From: Lapidilactobacillus dextrinicus DSM 20335
GTDB lineage: Bacteria > Bacillota > Bacilli > Lactobacillales > Lactobacillaceae
Reading direction: 5' to 3'
Length of the DNA stretch: 64,000 nucleotides
NCBI RefSeq assembly: GCF_001436095.1
Contig: NZ_AYYK01000001.1
Location: 1-64,000, forward strand
Part shown: in pieces, positions 43,094-51,119 of the stretch
How positions within the stretch are numbered: the stretch's first letter is position 1
Layout of the letters: every line of letters begins with the position of its first letter
Notes under the pieces: model-generated
What the model saw: only the letters and a program-made list of their open reading frames with translations
The model's database searches: none
Told to the model about the DNA's origin: nothing
Program-made: the position numbers and the translations under genes

Positions 43094-43927
43094 CTAAAAT
43101 AGATCAATCTGCTCACCACCAGGTCGTTGGTAATTCAGGCCTAGCAATTGGCTAAAACGTAAGGCATTATCTGCCGCATCAAAATTAGAATTATTGTTAA
43201 AAATCAGATAGTTTTTCGCTACCTGCTGACTAATCGGCCGTACTTGAGCTGCTAACTCAACCAATTCTGCGTCAGAATAACGATACAGAGTACGTCCCTG
43301 TTTAGTACCTTTACCTTTTTTAGCCCAGTTAACTGCATTACGTCCATGAAAACGCCAGAAACTTAGTTGAGGTGTTGTCACTAAGGGAACCAGCGGCACA
43401 CTTTCTTCACCAATATCCGGTTCGTCAATATTAGCAATGGTGATTTGCAGTTTCGTTAACCAAGCGACTAGCTTTTGTTGATAATCAGGCTGATACCAAC
43501 TACGATGCCGCAACTCTAGAAAAATCGGCAACTTCGGTAAATGTTCTCGAGCAAAGCGCAAATAATTCAATGTTGCCGAAGTTAACGTAAACGACGGCGG
43601 GAATTGTAACAATACCCCAGCTAATTTCTGTGTTCTAATTAAAGGTTCAATTGTCGTTAGGAAATTAGCAAATAATTGTTCATAAGTTTGCCCAGCAGCT
43701 AACTCAGTATGCCAAGTTAATTCACGCGGCACTTTAACAATGAAATGAAAATCAACCGGTACTTCACTGACCCATTTTTCAGTTACGCTAGGTGCCTTTA
43801 ATCCATAGAAAAAAGTGTCTAACTCGACTACCGGAAACACACTGGCATACATGGGTAAAGTTGGTTTTTGTAGTTCTGGAAATAAATGGGGATGCCCACT
43901 CCAAGTTGTTAATCCAATTAAGTCCAT
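43094..43927 (-). CDS. DUF72 (YecE-like) TIM-barrel protein
   Basis: 277 residues. Seen: an N-terminal GLTTWSGHPHLFPE, the family motif VVELDTFFYGLKAPSVTEKWVSEVPVDFHFIVKVPRELTW, LLQFPPSFT, LELRHRSWY and the C-terminal FNNNSNFDAADNALRFSQLLG. These define DUF72, a TIM-barrel family of unknown activity, often near DNA repair or Fe-S genes in other bacteria. Nothing here points to a specific job. GAGGA precedes the ATG by about 6 nt. Confidence 0.9.
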   Translation of the reverse strand: MDLIGLTTWSGHPHLFPELQKPTLPMYASVFPVVELDTFFYGLKAPSVTEKWVSEVPVDFHFIVKVPRELTWHTELAAGQTYEQLFANFLTTIEPLIRTQKLAGVLLQFPPSFTLTSATLNYLRFAREHLPKLPIFLELRHRSWYQPDYQQKLVAWLTKLQITIANIDEPDIGEESVPLVPLVTTPQLSFWRFHGRNAVNWAKKGKGTKQGRTLYRYSDAELVELAAQVRPISQQVAKNYLIFNNNSNFDAADNALRFSQLLGLNYQRPGGEQIDLF

Positions 43928-44113
43928 TTTAATTCCTCTGTCTGATTTAATGATTATTCAGTAGCTACTATTATCATACCTGATCGTGAATTTTGAGAAA
44001 AGTAATCTTCATTAAGCCACACCTTCAGTTTTGTTTTTAAATGATTCGGTCATTTTGTAAGCATTTTCGTCAAAGTGCACAACAGATAAATTTGTTTTTT
44101 GTGCGACTTTTTC

Positions 44114-44142
44114 TAGTTATAGAAATCGTTTTCTTTTATACT
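44114..44142 (+). promoter_or_regulatory. promoter of the sugar ABC ATPase gene overlapped by a cre-like site
   Basis: TAGTTA, 17 nt, TATACT. The palindromic AGAAATCGTTTTCT (44121-44134) between them fits the catabolite responsive element except at two positions. Binding of CcpA there would block transcription. Confidence 0.6.
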
Positions 44143-44178
44143 GTAATCGTATTCAAAAAAGAAAGAGGTATTTCACAC

Positions 44179-45324
44179 ATGGTTAAAGTAGACTTAGATC
44201 ATTTATATAAACAATATCCTAACGCAACTGACTACTCTGTTTCAGACTTCGACTTACACATTGATGATCACGAATTCATCGTCTTTGTCGGCCCTTCTGG
44301 CTGTGGTAAATCAACAACTTTACGAATGATTGCCGGTTTGGAAGACATTAGTAAAGGCGACTTAAAGATTGGTGGCAAAGTGATGAACGACGTTGCCCCT
44401 AAAGATCGTGATATCGCCATGGTATTCCAGAACTATGCCTTATATCCACATATGACTGTTTTTGATAACATGGCCTTTGGTTTGAAGTTACGTAAATATG
44501 AAAAAGCAGATATCAAACAACGGGTTGACAAAGCTGCTGAATCACTTGGCTTGACTGAATATCTTGACCGTAAGCCTGCTGCTTTATCTGGTGGTCAACG
44601 TCAGCGTGTTGCTTTAGGTCGAGCAATGGTACGTGATGCTCCTATCTTCTTAATGGACGAACCTTTGTCAAACTTGGATGCTAAGTTACGTGTTTCCATG
44701 CGTGCAGAAATTGCTAAATTACATCAAACTTTAAATACAACGACTATTTACGTTACCCATGATCAAACCGAAGCAATGACTATGGCTGACCGAATTGTTG
44801 TTATGTCAATGGGTGAAGTTCAACAAATTGGTACACCACAAGAAGTTTACGATACACCTAAGAATAAATTCGTCGCTGGATTTATGGGTTCTCCTGCTAT
44901 GAACTTCTTCGATGTTCATTATGAAAATGGTATTTTAACTGATACTGGTGACAATATTCGTTTAGCTGTTCCTGAAGGACGTGCAAAAATCCTTAACGAA
45001 GATGGCTACAACGGTAAAGATTTAACTTTAGGTATTCGTCCTGAAGATATTCATACTGAAGAAGCCTTCCTTGAAACATTCCCAGATGCAGCTGTTACTG
45101 GTAAAGTTGTTGTTTCCGAATTACTTGGTGCAGAATCAATGCTTTACTTAAACTCTGGCACAACTGAATATGTTGCCAAAGTTGATGCTCGTGATTTCCA
45201 TAATCCTGGTGAATCATTTACTGTTGCTTTTGACCTTAACAAGGCTCACTTCTTCGATAAAGACACAACCTTGTCTATCGTTGAAAAAGCTAAAGATGAA
45301 CAACGCGTACCAAAAAATGCTTAA
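44179..45324 (+). CDS. msmK: carbohydrate ABC transporter ATPase, MsmK/UgpC type
   Basis: Energises sugar importers; in Gram-positives one such orphan ATPase serves several systems. Seen: Walker A GPSGCGKST, the Q-loop, signature LSGGQRQRVALGRAMV, Walker B IFLMDEPLSNLDAKLR, H-loop THD, and a C-terminal TOBE/OB regulatory domain (LGIRPEDIHTE, SELLGAESMLYLNSG); 381 residues. ATG 44179 has GAGG about 10 nt upstream; the frame extending to 44041 crosses the promoter. No permease or binding protein gene is next to it. A cre-like site suggests glucose repression. Confidence 0.92.
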   Translation: MVKVDLDHLYKQYPNATDYSVSDFDLHIDDHEFIVFVGPSGCGKSTTLRMIAGLEDISKGDLKIGGKVMNDVAPKDRDIAMVFQNYALYPHMTVFDNMAFGLKLRKYEKADIKQRVDKAAESLGLTEYLDRKPAALSGGQRQRVALGRAMVRDAPIFLMDEPLSNLDAKLRVSMRAEIAKLHQTLNTTTIYVTHDQTEAMTMADRIVVMSMGEVQQIGTPQEVYDTPKNKFVAGFMGSPAMNFFDVHYENGILTDTGDNIRLAVPEGRAKILNEDGYNGKDLTLGIRPEDIHTEEAFLETFPDAAVTGKVVVSELLGAESMLYLNSGTTEYVAKVDARDFHNPGESFTVAFDLNKAHFFDKDTTLSIVEKAKDEQRVPKNA

Positions 45325-45336
45325 TTAATTACCCAC

Positions 45337-45373
45337 AAAAAAAGCTTGAGACAAATTGTCTCAAGCTTTTTTA
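45337..45373. terminator. bidirectional terminator between msmK and the phn operon
   Basis: AAAAAAAGCTTGAGACAA pairs with TTGTCTCAAGCTTTTTT. The genes on both sides converge. Confidence 0.9.
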
Positions 45374-45383
45374 TTTAACTCTT

Positions 45384-46193
45384 TTAAACAAGCCGCCTGC
45401 GAATCATCCCAGAGCAATAATCTGTCAAAGTAACAGTAATAATAATGCCTAACAAAATAATTCCCACTCGTGACCAAGCCCGAGTTTGCAAAGCAAATAA
45501 TAACGGCGTGCCAATACCACCAGCACCTACCATACCTAAAATAGAAGCAGAACGAACGGCAATCTCAAAACGATAAAGTGTATAAGACATAAATTCTGGC
45601 AAAACAGTTGGTAATGTCGCAAAAGTTAAAACTTGGCTGCGATTTGCGCCACTACTAATTAAAGCCTCACTGGGACCAGCATCAATATTTTCGATTGATT
45701 CGCTAAATAATTTACCCAGCATGCCAATCGAGTGAATACTAACGGCTAGAACACCAGCAAATGATCCTGGACCAACAGCTTTAATGAACATAATTGCCAG
45801 AACAATTTCTGGGAAAGTTCGGATTAAAATCAAGACAAACTTACCTGATGAAGAACGCAAATGCAGTTTAGTCTGTCCGGTACGTGCTGCCCAAAACGCA
45901 AACGGAATACTTAAGATTGCAGAAATAAAAGTTCCTAGAAAAGCCATGGCCAAAGTTTGAATAATTAAACTAATTAAATCTTCGCCACTGCCATCGTAAA
46001 CGTATTGCCAATCAGGGTGAAAAATACCCGCAATAATTGAACGTGTCACCTCACCGGCAGAGGCTTTAATGCCCGTAAATTCTAATCCCGAAAAACTCCA
46101 AATGTAAATCATAACGATTAAAATTCCCCAAAACAGCCAACGTTGTTGACGTTGCTTTAATCCTGGCTGATCACGTCTCGTCATATCTATCAT
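45384..46193 (-). CDS. phnE: phosphonate-type ABC transporter permease (second)
   Basis: Membrane-spanning subunit. Seen: a cytoplasmic N-terminus, about six helices, and the permease EAA loop SEALISSGANRSQVLTFATLPTVLPEFMSYTLYRFEIAVRSASILGMVGAGGIGTPL, typical of PhnE; 269 residues. It overlaps the first permease by 4 bp and closes the phnD-phnC-phnE-phnE operon. Two different PhnE-type permeases probably form a heterodimer. Confidence 0.9.
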   Translation of the reverse strand: MIDMTRRDQPGLKQRQQRWLFWGILIVMIYIWSFSGLEFTGIKASAGEVTRSIIAGIFHPDWQYVYDGSGEDLISLIIQTLAMAFLGTFISAILSIPFAFWAARTGQTKLHLRSSSGKFVLILIRTFPEIVLAIMFIKAVGPGSFAGVLAVSIHSIGMLGKLFSESIENIDAGPSEALISSGANRSQVLTFATLPTVLPEFMSYTLYRFEIAVRSASILGMVGAGGIGTPLLFALQTRAWSRVGIILLGIIITVTLTDYCSGMIRRRLV

Positions 46194-46978
46194 AATAGTC
46201 GCTCCCTTAACGTGTTACTAATGCCATCAATTACCAAGACGACTGCTAAGATTCCTAGAATAATCACAGCAGTTTGATCGTAAGCAAATTGAGATAGTGA
46301 CCGTTGTAGATAAACACCAATGCCACCAGCCCCTAGGTAACCAAGTACTGTTGATGCGCGAACATTAATTTCAAAAGTATAAAGGAAATAACTAATGAAA
46401 TGATTAAAGACCTGCGGCAGCACAGCAAAGTGAATCATCTGCATTTTAGTCGCACCCGCTGCTTGCAATGCCTCGAGCGGACCATCATCAATTGTTTCAA
46501 TAGCTTCATAAAATAGCTTTGCAATCATCCCAAAGGAGAAGACAGCTAACGTCAGGACACCGGCCAAAGAACCAATTCCCACAATTGCAACAAACAATGC
46601 TGCCAACATTAAGTCAGGTAATGTGCGAATCAAATTCAAGATCAAACGAATTAGACCACGAGCAAAATCATTATTAATAATATTGCGAGCAGCCAATACG
46701 GAAAAAGGAATCGCCAAAAGTGTACCAATTGAAGTTCCAATTAAAGCCATCTTAATTGTCTCCACTAATGGCGCAATAACTAAGCTCAGATACTGCCAGT
46801 CTGGATGAGACATTTTTTGTAACAACGCCAGGAATTGATCAAAATTAACAAAGAATAAACCAAAATCAACTTCTGTAACTCGCGCCGACCACCAAATCAA
46901 TAAAATAAAAAGTAACAAACCACCTAAAGCTTTTAAGTGATATTTTTGAACGAAACGCTGTTTAGGAATGACGTTCAT
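46190..46978 (-). CDS. phnE: phosphonate-type ABC transporter permease (first)
   Basis: 262 residues, about six helices. Seen: the EAA loop [57 protein letters not shown]. It overlaps phnC upstream and the second permease downstream by 4 bp each. It is paralogous to its neighbour (same RTLPD/RTFPE and GMIAKLF/GMLGKLF motifs), so the two look like an old tandem duplication. Confidence 0.9.
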   Translation of the reverse strand: MNVIPKQRFVQKYHLKALGGLLLFILLIWWSARVTEVDFGLFFVNFDQFLALLQKMSHPDWQYLSLVIAPLVETIKMALIGTSIGTLLAIPFSVLAARNIINNDFARGLIRLILNLIRTLPDLMLAALFVAIVGIGSLAGVLTLAVFSFGMIAKLFYEAIETIDDGPLEALQAAGATKMQMIHFAVLPQVFNHFISYFLYTFEINVRASTVLGYLGAGGIGVYLQRSLSQFAYDQTAVIILGILAVVLVIDGISNTLRERLL

Positions 46979-47763
46979 GACGCCACCACCCTATCAGCTA
47001 GTTGAACGACCTTGGGTTGCTCGTAAATTGCCGCCAAATCAGCATCAGTCACATTAGCAATCGGTTGATCATAAACTAATTCACCAGCACGTAAGCCGAT
47101 AATCCGATCCGCATATTTTTGAGCTAATGGGACAGAATGTAAATTAACAATGACCGTCATATTGAACTCTTCGTTTAATTTTTTTAAGTCATTCATAACT
47201 GATTCAGTCGTCAAAGGATCTAATGACGCAATCGGTTCGTCCGCTAAAATAATTTTGGGATCTTGCATAAAGGCACGCGCTATTGCGACTCGTTGTTGTT
47301 GACCACCAGATAATTGATCAGCGCGTGTATATAATTTTTCTGCTAAGCCGACCCGCTTTAAAGCATGGGCGGCTTTTTGTTTGTCTTCTTTACTAAATAA
47401 TCCTAAGATACTGCGCCAAGTACCGTAGTAGCCAATTCGGCCTGATAAAACATTGCGTTGCACACTGGAACGTTTAACCAAGTTAAAATTTTGAAAAATC
47501 ATGCCAATGCTGCGCCGCAATTGACGTAATTTTTTACCTTGTAGATGAATAATCGACTGCCCTTCAATCAAAATATCACCTGAAGTAATGTCATGCATGC
47601 GGTTGATTGTGCGTAACAGTGTGCTTTTACCTGCGCCGGATAACCCCACCACAACTAAAAATTCTCCTTGGGGAATCGTTAAATTAATATCTTTTAAACC
47701 TACGGTGCCATTTTTATAAATTTTGGAGACATGGTTAAATTCAATTAATGGTTGTTCTGTCAT
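46975..47763 (-). CDS. phnC: phosphonate-type ABC transporter ATPase
   Basis: Seen: Walker [10 protein letters not shown], signature [17 protein letters not shown], Walker [13 protein letters not shown] and H-loop NLHSV; 262 residues. The PhnC-typical [27 protein letters not shown] is present. AAAGGA lies 8 nt before the ATG. It powers the two PhnE permeases. Family knowledge: such systems import phosphonates, phosphite or related organophosphorus compounds. No C-P lyase or phosphonatase gene is present in this window. Confidence 0.93.
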   Translation of the reverse strand: MTEQPLIEFNHVSKIYKNGTVGLKDINLTIPQGEFLVVVGLSGAGKSTLLRTINRMHDITSGDILIEGQSIIHLQGKKLRQLRRSIGMIFQNFNLVKRSSVQRNVLSGRIGYYGTWRSILGLFSKEDKQKAAHALKRVGLAEKLYTRADQLSGGQQQRVAIARAFMQDPKIILADEPIASLDPLTTESVMNDLKKLNEEFNMTVIVNLHSVPLAQKYADRIIGLRAGELVYDQPIANVTDADLAAIYEQPKVVQLADRVVAS

Positions 47764-47800
47764 GAATAAAATCCTTTCAAACCTCTTAATGACAAGAAAA

Positions 47801-47824
47801 GGAAGTCCGTATCATACGGCTTCC
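47801..47824 (-). other. intra-operon hairpin between phnD and phnC
   Basis: GGAAG and CCGTA pair with TACGG and CTTCC, with a one-base bulge and a three-base loop; on the minus strand TTTTCTT follows. It probably stabilises phnD mRNA or partly terminates, so the binding protein is made in excess. Confidence 0.6.
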
Positions 47825-47853
47825 TTCCCTCCATTTTGTTAGTTAAGCTTAAA

Positions 47854-48789
47854 TTATTTATTTAGTTTTTCTGCAGTTTTGTCATAAGCACGAATAGCAT
47901 CGAAATTGCTATCCTTTGAGTCAACGTAACCTTCATGAGAGTAAACTGACGAAATAATTTCGTGACCCTTTTTAGTTTTAGCGATGGCTTTAAAAGCTTT
48001 GGCAATTTTTTCTTGCCAAGCTTTATTCATATCACCACGAACAGTAATTGTATCGTTAGGAATACCCTTAGTTGTGTAGAGAGGGACAACTTTTTCCATC
48101 ACATCTTTAGCATCTTTTTGTACCAACAAGCGTGCCCCTTGGAAGACAAAAGCAGCATCAACATCGCCATTATAAACGGCTAGAACACCTTGGTCATGAC
48201 CTTTAACTTGAACAGTCTTAATACCGTCCTTATTAACATTAATTCCTTGACGATAAAGCTCGACTGCAGGATAAATCCAGCCGGCTGATGAGGTCGTATC
48301 TTGAACCGCAATCTTTTTACCCTTCAAATCATCAATTGACTTGATACCACTATCCTTGCGAACTAAAATTGTTGATTTATAGTTATCAACAACTTGTTTA
48401 GTAATTTGATCGTTAGGTTCTTTATAAGCGTAGCGTTCAGCTTGCAAAATAACTTTAGCGCCGTTTTGTTTATGAGCTAAAACATAAGCATCAGGTGGTA
48501 AGAAGCCAACATCAACTTTTTTAGAACCCATTGCTTCAACAATTGTGTTATAGTCCGTCGATACCGAAACTTTAACAGGAATCCCCAATTGTTTCTTAAG
48601 TAATCCTTCTAACGGTTTAGCCTTTGCTTCAATCGTACTAGCATTTGAAGATGGTACGAATTGAACGGTTAACTCCTTAGGTGAATATGATTTATCTTTA
48701 GCTGCACTGGCACTTTTGCCGCAAGCCCCCAAAACTAAAACCAGTGATAATGCTCCCACCGCTGTAACTAATCGCTTAAAAATTCTCAT
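47854..48789 (-). CDS. phnD: phosphonate-type ABC transporter substrate-binding lipoprotein
   Basis: Seen: a lipoprotein signal with lipobox LGAC (Cys about residue 23), then a PhnD-type two-lobe domain: LTVQFVPSSNASTIEAKAKPLEGLLKKQLG, VDVGFLPPDAYVLAHKQNGAK, KGKKIAVQDTTSSAGWIYPAVEL and DAAFVFQGARLL; 311 residues. I prefer the ATG at 48789 (8 nt after GGGAG) over the TTG at 48792. First gene of the operon. The promoter TTGAAA-17-TATACT lies just upstream and a palindrome abuts its -35. Confidence 0.92.
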   Translation of the reverse strand: MRIFKRLVTAVGALSLVLVLGACGKSASAAKDKSYSPKELTVQFVPSSNASTIEAKAKPLEGLLKKQLGIPVKVSVSTDYNTIVEAMGSKKVDVGFLPPDAYVLAHKQNGAKVILQAERYAYKEPNDQITKQVVDNYKSTILVRKDSGIKSIDDLKGKKIAVQDTTSSAGWIYPAVELYRQGINVNKDGIKTVQVKGHDQGVLAVYNGDVDAAFVFQGARLLVQKDAKDVMEKVVPLYTTKGIPNDTITVRGDMNKAWQEKIAKAFKAIAKTKKGHEIISSVYSHEGYVDSKDSNFDAIRAYDKTAEKLNK

Positions 48790-48825
48790 CAAATTTTCTC
48801 CCTCATTCGTTTTTTGAACAATTTC

Positions 48826-48854
48826 AGTATAATGATTAACACGAACTATTTCAA
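48826..48854 (-). promoter_or_regulatory. phnD promoter
   Basis: Minus strand TTGAAA (48854-48849), 17 nt, TATACT (48831-48826). Near consensus. Confidence 0.8.
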
Positions 48855-48855
48855 C

Positions 48856-48874
48856 AACTATTTTAAAAATAGTT
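48856..48874. promoter_or_regulatory. palindromic operator A (AACTATTTT, 1 nt, AAAATAGTT)
   Basis: A perfect 9-1-9 palindrome ends 1 bp upstream of the phnD -35. An extra half-site CGAACTATTT (48842-48851) overlaps the -35 and spacer. I do not recognise the regulator. Confidence 0.65.
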
Positions 48875-48935
48875 TGTATTTTTAAAATAAGTTTTATTAT
48901 TTTTAGTTATTTTTACTATTTTTTTAGTTTATAAT

Positions 48936-48958
48936 CGAACTATTTTATAAATAGTTCG
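48936..48958. promoter_or_regulatory. palindromic operator B (CGAACTATTT, 3 nt, AAATAGTTCG)
   Basis: A perfect 10-3-10 palindrome directly follows a plus-strand TATAAT (48930-48935), the position of a repressor site over a start point. Its centre is 82 bp, about eight helical turns, from operator A. Between them are further AGTTATT/ACTATT half-sites. Confidence 0.65.
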
Positions 48959-49106
48959 CTTTCTAATTCGTGTTTTAATCTCCCGGCTAAAATTTCTCAT
49001 CGCCCTTTTAAATCAACTTACTGTTGGAATTAACCTTGACGTCTTTTAAGCATTAGCGTAATCTGAGAAAAGCATTACATATCTTTCACAAAGGGGCGTT
49101 TATTAA

Positions 49107-50015
49107 ATGTGGTTCTTACCAGCACTTATCACCCTACTTGCTTGGGGTACTGCCGATCTTTTTTATAAGATGGGTAATAATCAAGATGAGAAAGACAGTG
49201 CATTAAAAACTGTCATCATGGTTGGTTTAGTCATGGGCTTGCACGTTATCGGTTATTATTGGCTTTATCAAGGCATTAACTATGACTGGAAAAACATTCT
49301 TGTCTATTTACCAGTTTCATCGATGTATATTTTATCAATGGCGGTTGGCTATTTCGGTTTGAGATACATTGAAGTTTCCATCTCTAGTCCGATTAGTAAC
49401 TCGTCTGGTGCCTTTGTCGTCTTAATGTCATTCTTCTTTATGCACGCAACCATGAAGCCATTACAGTGGTTTGCCGTCATTATTATTATCATTGGCATGT
49501 TCTTACTAGGTGTCTTTGAAAAACAAGAAGCAGATGCTGAATTTAAACGCGAAGGCAAAGTTATTGATAAAAAATATCGAATTAGTGCCATTGCTATTAT
49601 TTTCCCAATTATTTACGCATTATTAGATGCTACTGGTACTTACTTAGACGGTGTTTATCTTGACTACCGTAAAATTCTGCCAGAAGATCAAGCTAATATG
49701 AGTTACGAATTGACTTTCCTAATTGTGGCAATCGTCGTTTGGCTCTATCTCAAATTCGTTAAGAAAGAGACCGTCAATGTCTTTAAAGAACGCACATTAG
49801 GCTTTGCTGCAATTTTTGAAACTTTAGGTCAATTCTTCTATGTTGGTGCGATGGCCGGCAATTCCATTATTGCCGCACCTATGATTGCTTCATACAGTAT
49901 CGTTTCAATTATTCTCGCGCGGATTTTCATCAAGGAAAAACTAAATACCAAACAATATATTGTCGTTGCCTTTATCATGTTAGCCATCGCTATTCTTGGT
50001 TTTTACGACGCATAA
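49107..50015 (+). CDS. DMT-superfamily (EamA-type) transporter
   Basis: 302 residues, about ten membrane helices in two EamA-like halves: LPALITLLAWGTADLFYKMG at the start, and AAPMIASYSIVSIILARIFIKEKLNTKQYIVVAFIMLAIAILGFYDA at the end with the typical E(K/R)L before the last helix. A charged cytoplasmic loop (residues about 137-160) separates the halves. Substrate unknown; relatives move sugars, amino acids or metabolites. AAAGGGG lies 11 nt before the ATG. It diverges from phnD and may share the palindromic operators, so a link with phosphorus-compound uptake is possible but unproven. Confidence 0.85.
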   Translation: MWFLPALITLLAWGTADLFYKMGNNQDEKDSALKTVIMVGLVMGLHVIGYYWLYQGINYDWKNILVYLPVSSMYILSMAVGYFGLRYIEVSISSPISNSSGAFVVLMSFFFMHATMKPLQWFAVIIIIIGMFLLGVFEKQEADAEFKREGKVIDKKYRISAIAIIFPIIYALLDATGTYLDGVYLDYRKILPEDQANMSYELTFLIVAIVVWLYLKFVKKETVNVFKERTLGFAAIFETLGQFFYVGAMAGNSIIAAPMIASYSIVSIILARIFIKEKLNTKQYIVVAFIMLAIAILGFYDA

Positions 50016-50016
50016 T

Positions 50017-50063
50017 AAAAGACCCCCATCAAAACTTAACTCATTTTGATGAGGGTCTTTTTT
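50017..50063 (+). terminator. terminator of the DMT transporter gene
   Basis: AAAAGACCC..CATCAAAA pairs with TTTTGATGAGGGTCTTTT, followed by a T-run. Confidence 0.8.
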
Positions 50064-50127
50064 CTTTGCAGTTCAAAATTAATTGAGATTGAAAATAAGC
50101 TGGTTCTACTAAAAATATTAAAATAAA

Positions 50128-50409
50128 CTACTTTTCAGAATCGTTAATATCTTGAATAACATGAGCTTGATATTGTTTTGAAACTAAAATAATATCTTCA
50201 AATAAAGTTTTTAAGTAACCCTGTACTTCTGGATCTGCTGCAGCTTTAACTTGAGCATAAATTGCTTGTTCGCGTTCTTTATTAGTCAAAGGCGAATGAG
50301 TACTAGCTTTTTCAGTGGCAATTTCTTTTGATAAAGCTAAACGTTGCGTTAATAATGGCACAAGTTGGGCATCAATAGCATCAATTTTTTCTCGTTGTGT
50401 TTCTAACAT
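50128..50409 (-). CDS. chorismate mutase, AroQ class
   Basis: Ninety-three residues forming the all-helical AroQ domain: QREKIDAIDAQLVPLLTQRLALSKEIATEKA with the catalytic Arg/Lys/Asp pattern and a second helix TNKEREQAIYAQVK. Converts chorismate to prephenate for Phe and Tyr synthesis, or works as a stand-alone regulator-like mutase. Its ATG overlaps the Sir2 stop by one base, so it is translated from the same mRNA. No other aromatic-pathway gene is nearby. Small LAB chorismate-mutase-like proteins are sometimes of doubtful activity. Confidence 0.82.
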   Translation of the reverse strand: MLETQREKIDAIDAQLVPLLTQRLALSKEIATEKASTHSPLTNKEREQAIYAQVKAAADPEVQGYLKTLFEDIILVSKQYQAHVIQDINDSEK

Positions 50410-51119
50410 TAATCTAAAACCTCTTTCAATTTTGTAAATGCGGTTAAGGCATCCATTTGTAAAAGTTCAATTCCTGAAGTAGTGATTGGTTCATTGTTGA
50501 TTGCAAAAATAGCCGTGGTTGGTGAACAATATTGTAGCAATTGGGCAAAGGGATAAACACGAAAACTAGTTCCAACAATAATCACTAAATCAGCTGCTGT
50601 CAGTGCAGCAATCGAATCTTGTATCACAAGTGGATCAATTGACTCACCATATAAAACAATTCTTGGTCGAATAATCCCGCCATCTTCAGGATGGTGATAA
50701 TCTTGCTGATATTGCTCGTAATCAATTGTTTGCCCACACTTTTGACAATACAAATCATAAAGATTGCCATGAAATTCAATTAAATGCTGATTACCGGCCT
50801 GCTGATCTAGACCATCGACGTTTTGCGTAATCAAAATACCCTTATTCTGACAAATTATTGCTATTTCTTGATGTATTAAGTTAGGTTTAGCCTCCGGATA
50901 ATACATTTGCTGTTGCACGAAATCATAAAAATCTTGGGGATGATCTTGCAAGTTTTCATGACTCAATAAATATTCCGGATTCGCGTGATGAGCATATAAG
51001 CCAGACTTAGAACGATAATCTGGAATACCTGAATGGGTTGAAACACCAGCACCAGTTAAAAAGACAATTTTATGAGCGGCTTGTATATTAGCCGCTAAGT
51101 TAACAATTGCTGGCAGCAT
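50409..51119 (-). CDS. Sir2 family NAD-dependent protein deacylase with half a zinc site
   Basis: Seen: GAGVSTHSGIPDYRSKSGLY, ILITQNVDGLDQQAGNQHLIEFHGN with the catalytic His, a first zinc pair CQKC, then HHPEDGGIIRPRIVLYGE where the second CxxC would be, and VGTSFRVYPFAQLL; 236 residues. The second pair of zinc cysteines is therefore missing (His and Asp in their place). Known: sirtuins deacylate lysines and a few sub-types act as ADP-ribosyltransferases or NAD hydrolases. It overlaps the genes on both sides by one base each (TAATG). Confidence 0.88.
   Translation of the reverse strand: MLPAIVNLAANIQAAHKIVFLTGAGVSTHSGIPDYRSKSGLYAHHANPEYLLSHENLQDHPQDFYDFVQQQMYYPEAKPNLIHQEIAIICQNKGILITQNVDGLDQQAGNQHLIEFHGNLYDLYCQKCGQTIDYEQYQQDYHHPEDGGIIRPRIVLYGESIDPLVIQDSIAALTAADLVIIVGTSFRVYPFAQLLQYCSPTTAIFAINNEPITTSGIELLQMDALTAFTKLKEVLD

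Noticed and set aside
44041-44178. N-terminal extension of the sugar ATPase with a hydrophobic stretch
   Set aside because: The extension runs through the promoter and cre-like site; the ATPase family starts at MVKVDL with its own ribosome site.
45384-46978. Recent duplication of the permease gene
   Set aside because: The two PhnE proteins share motifs but differ widely in sequence; paired permeases are normal in this transporter family.
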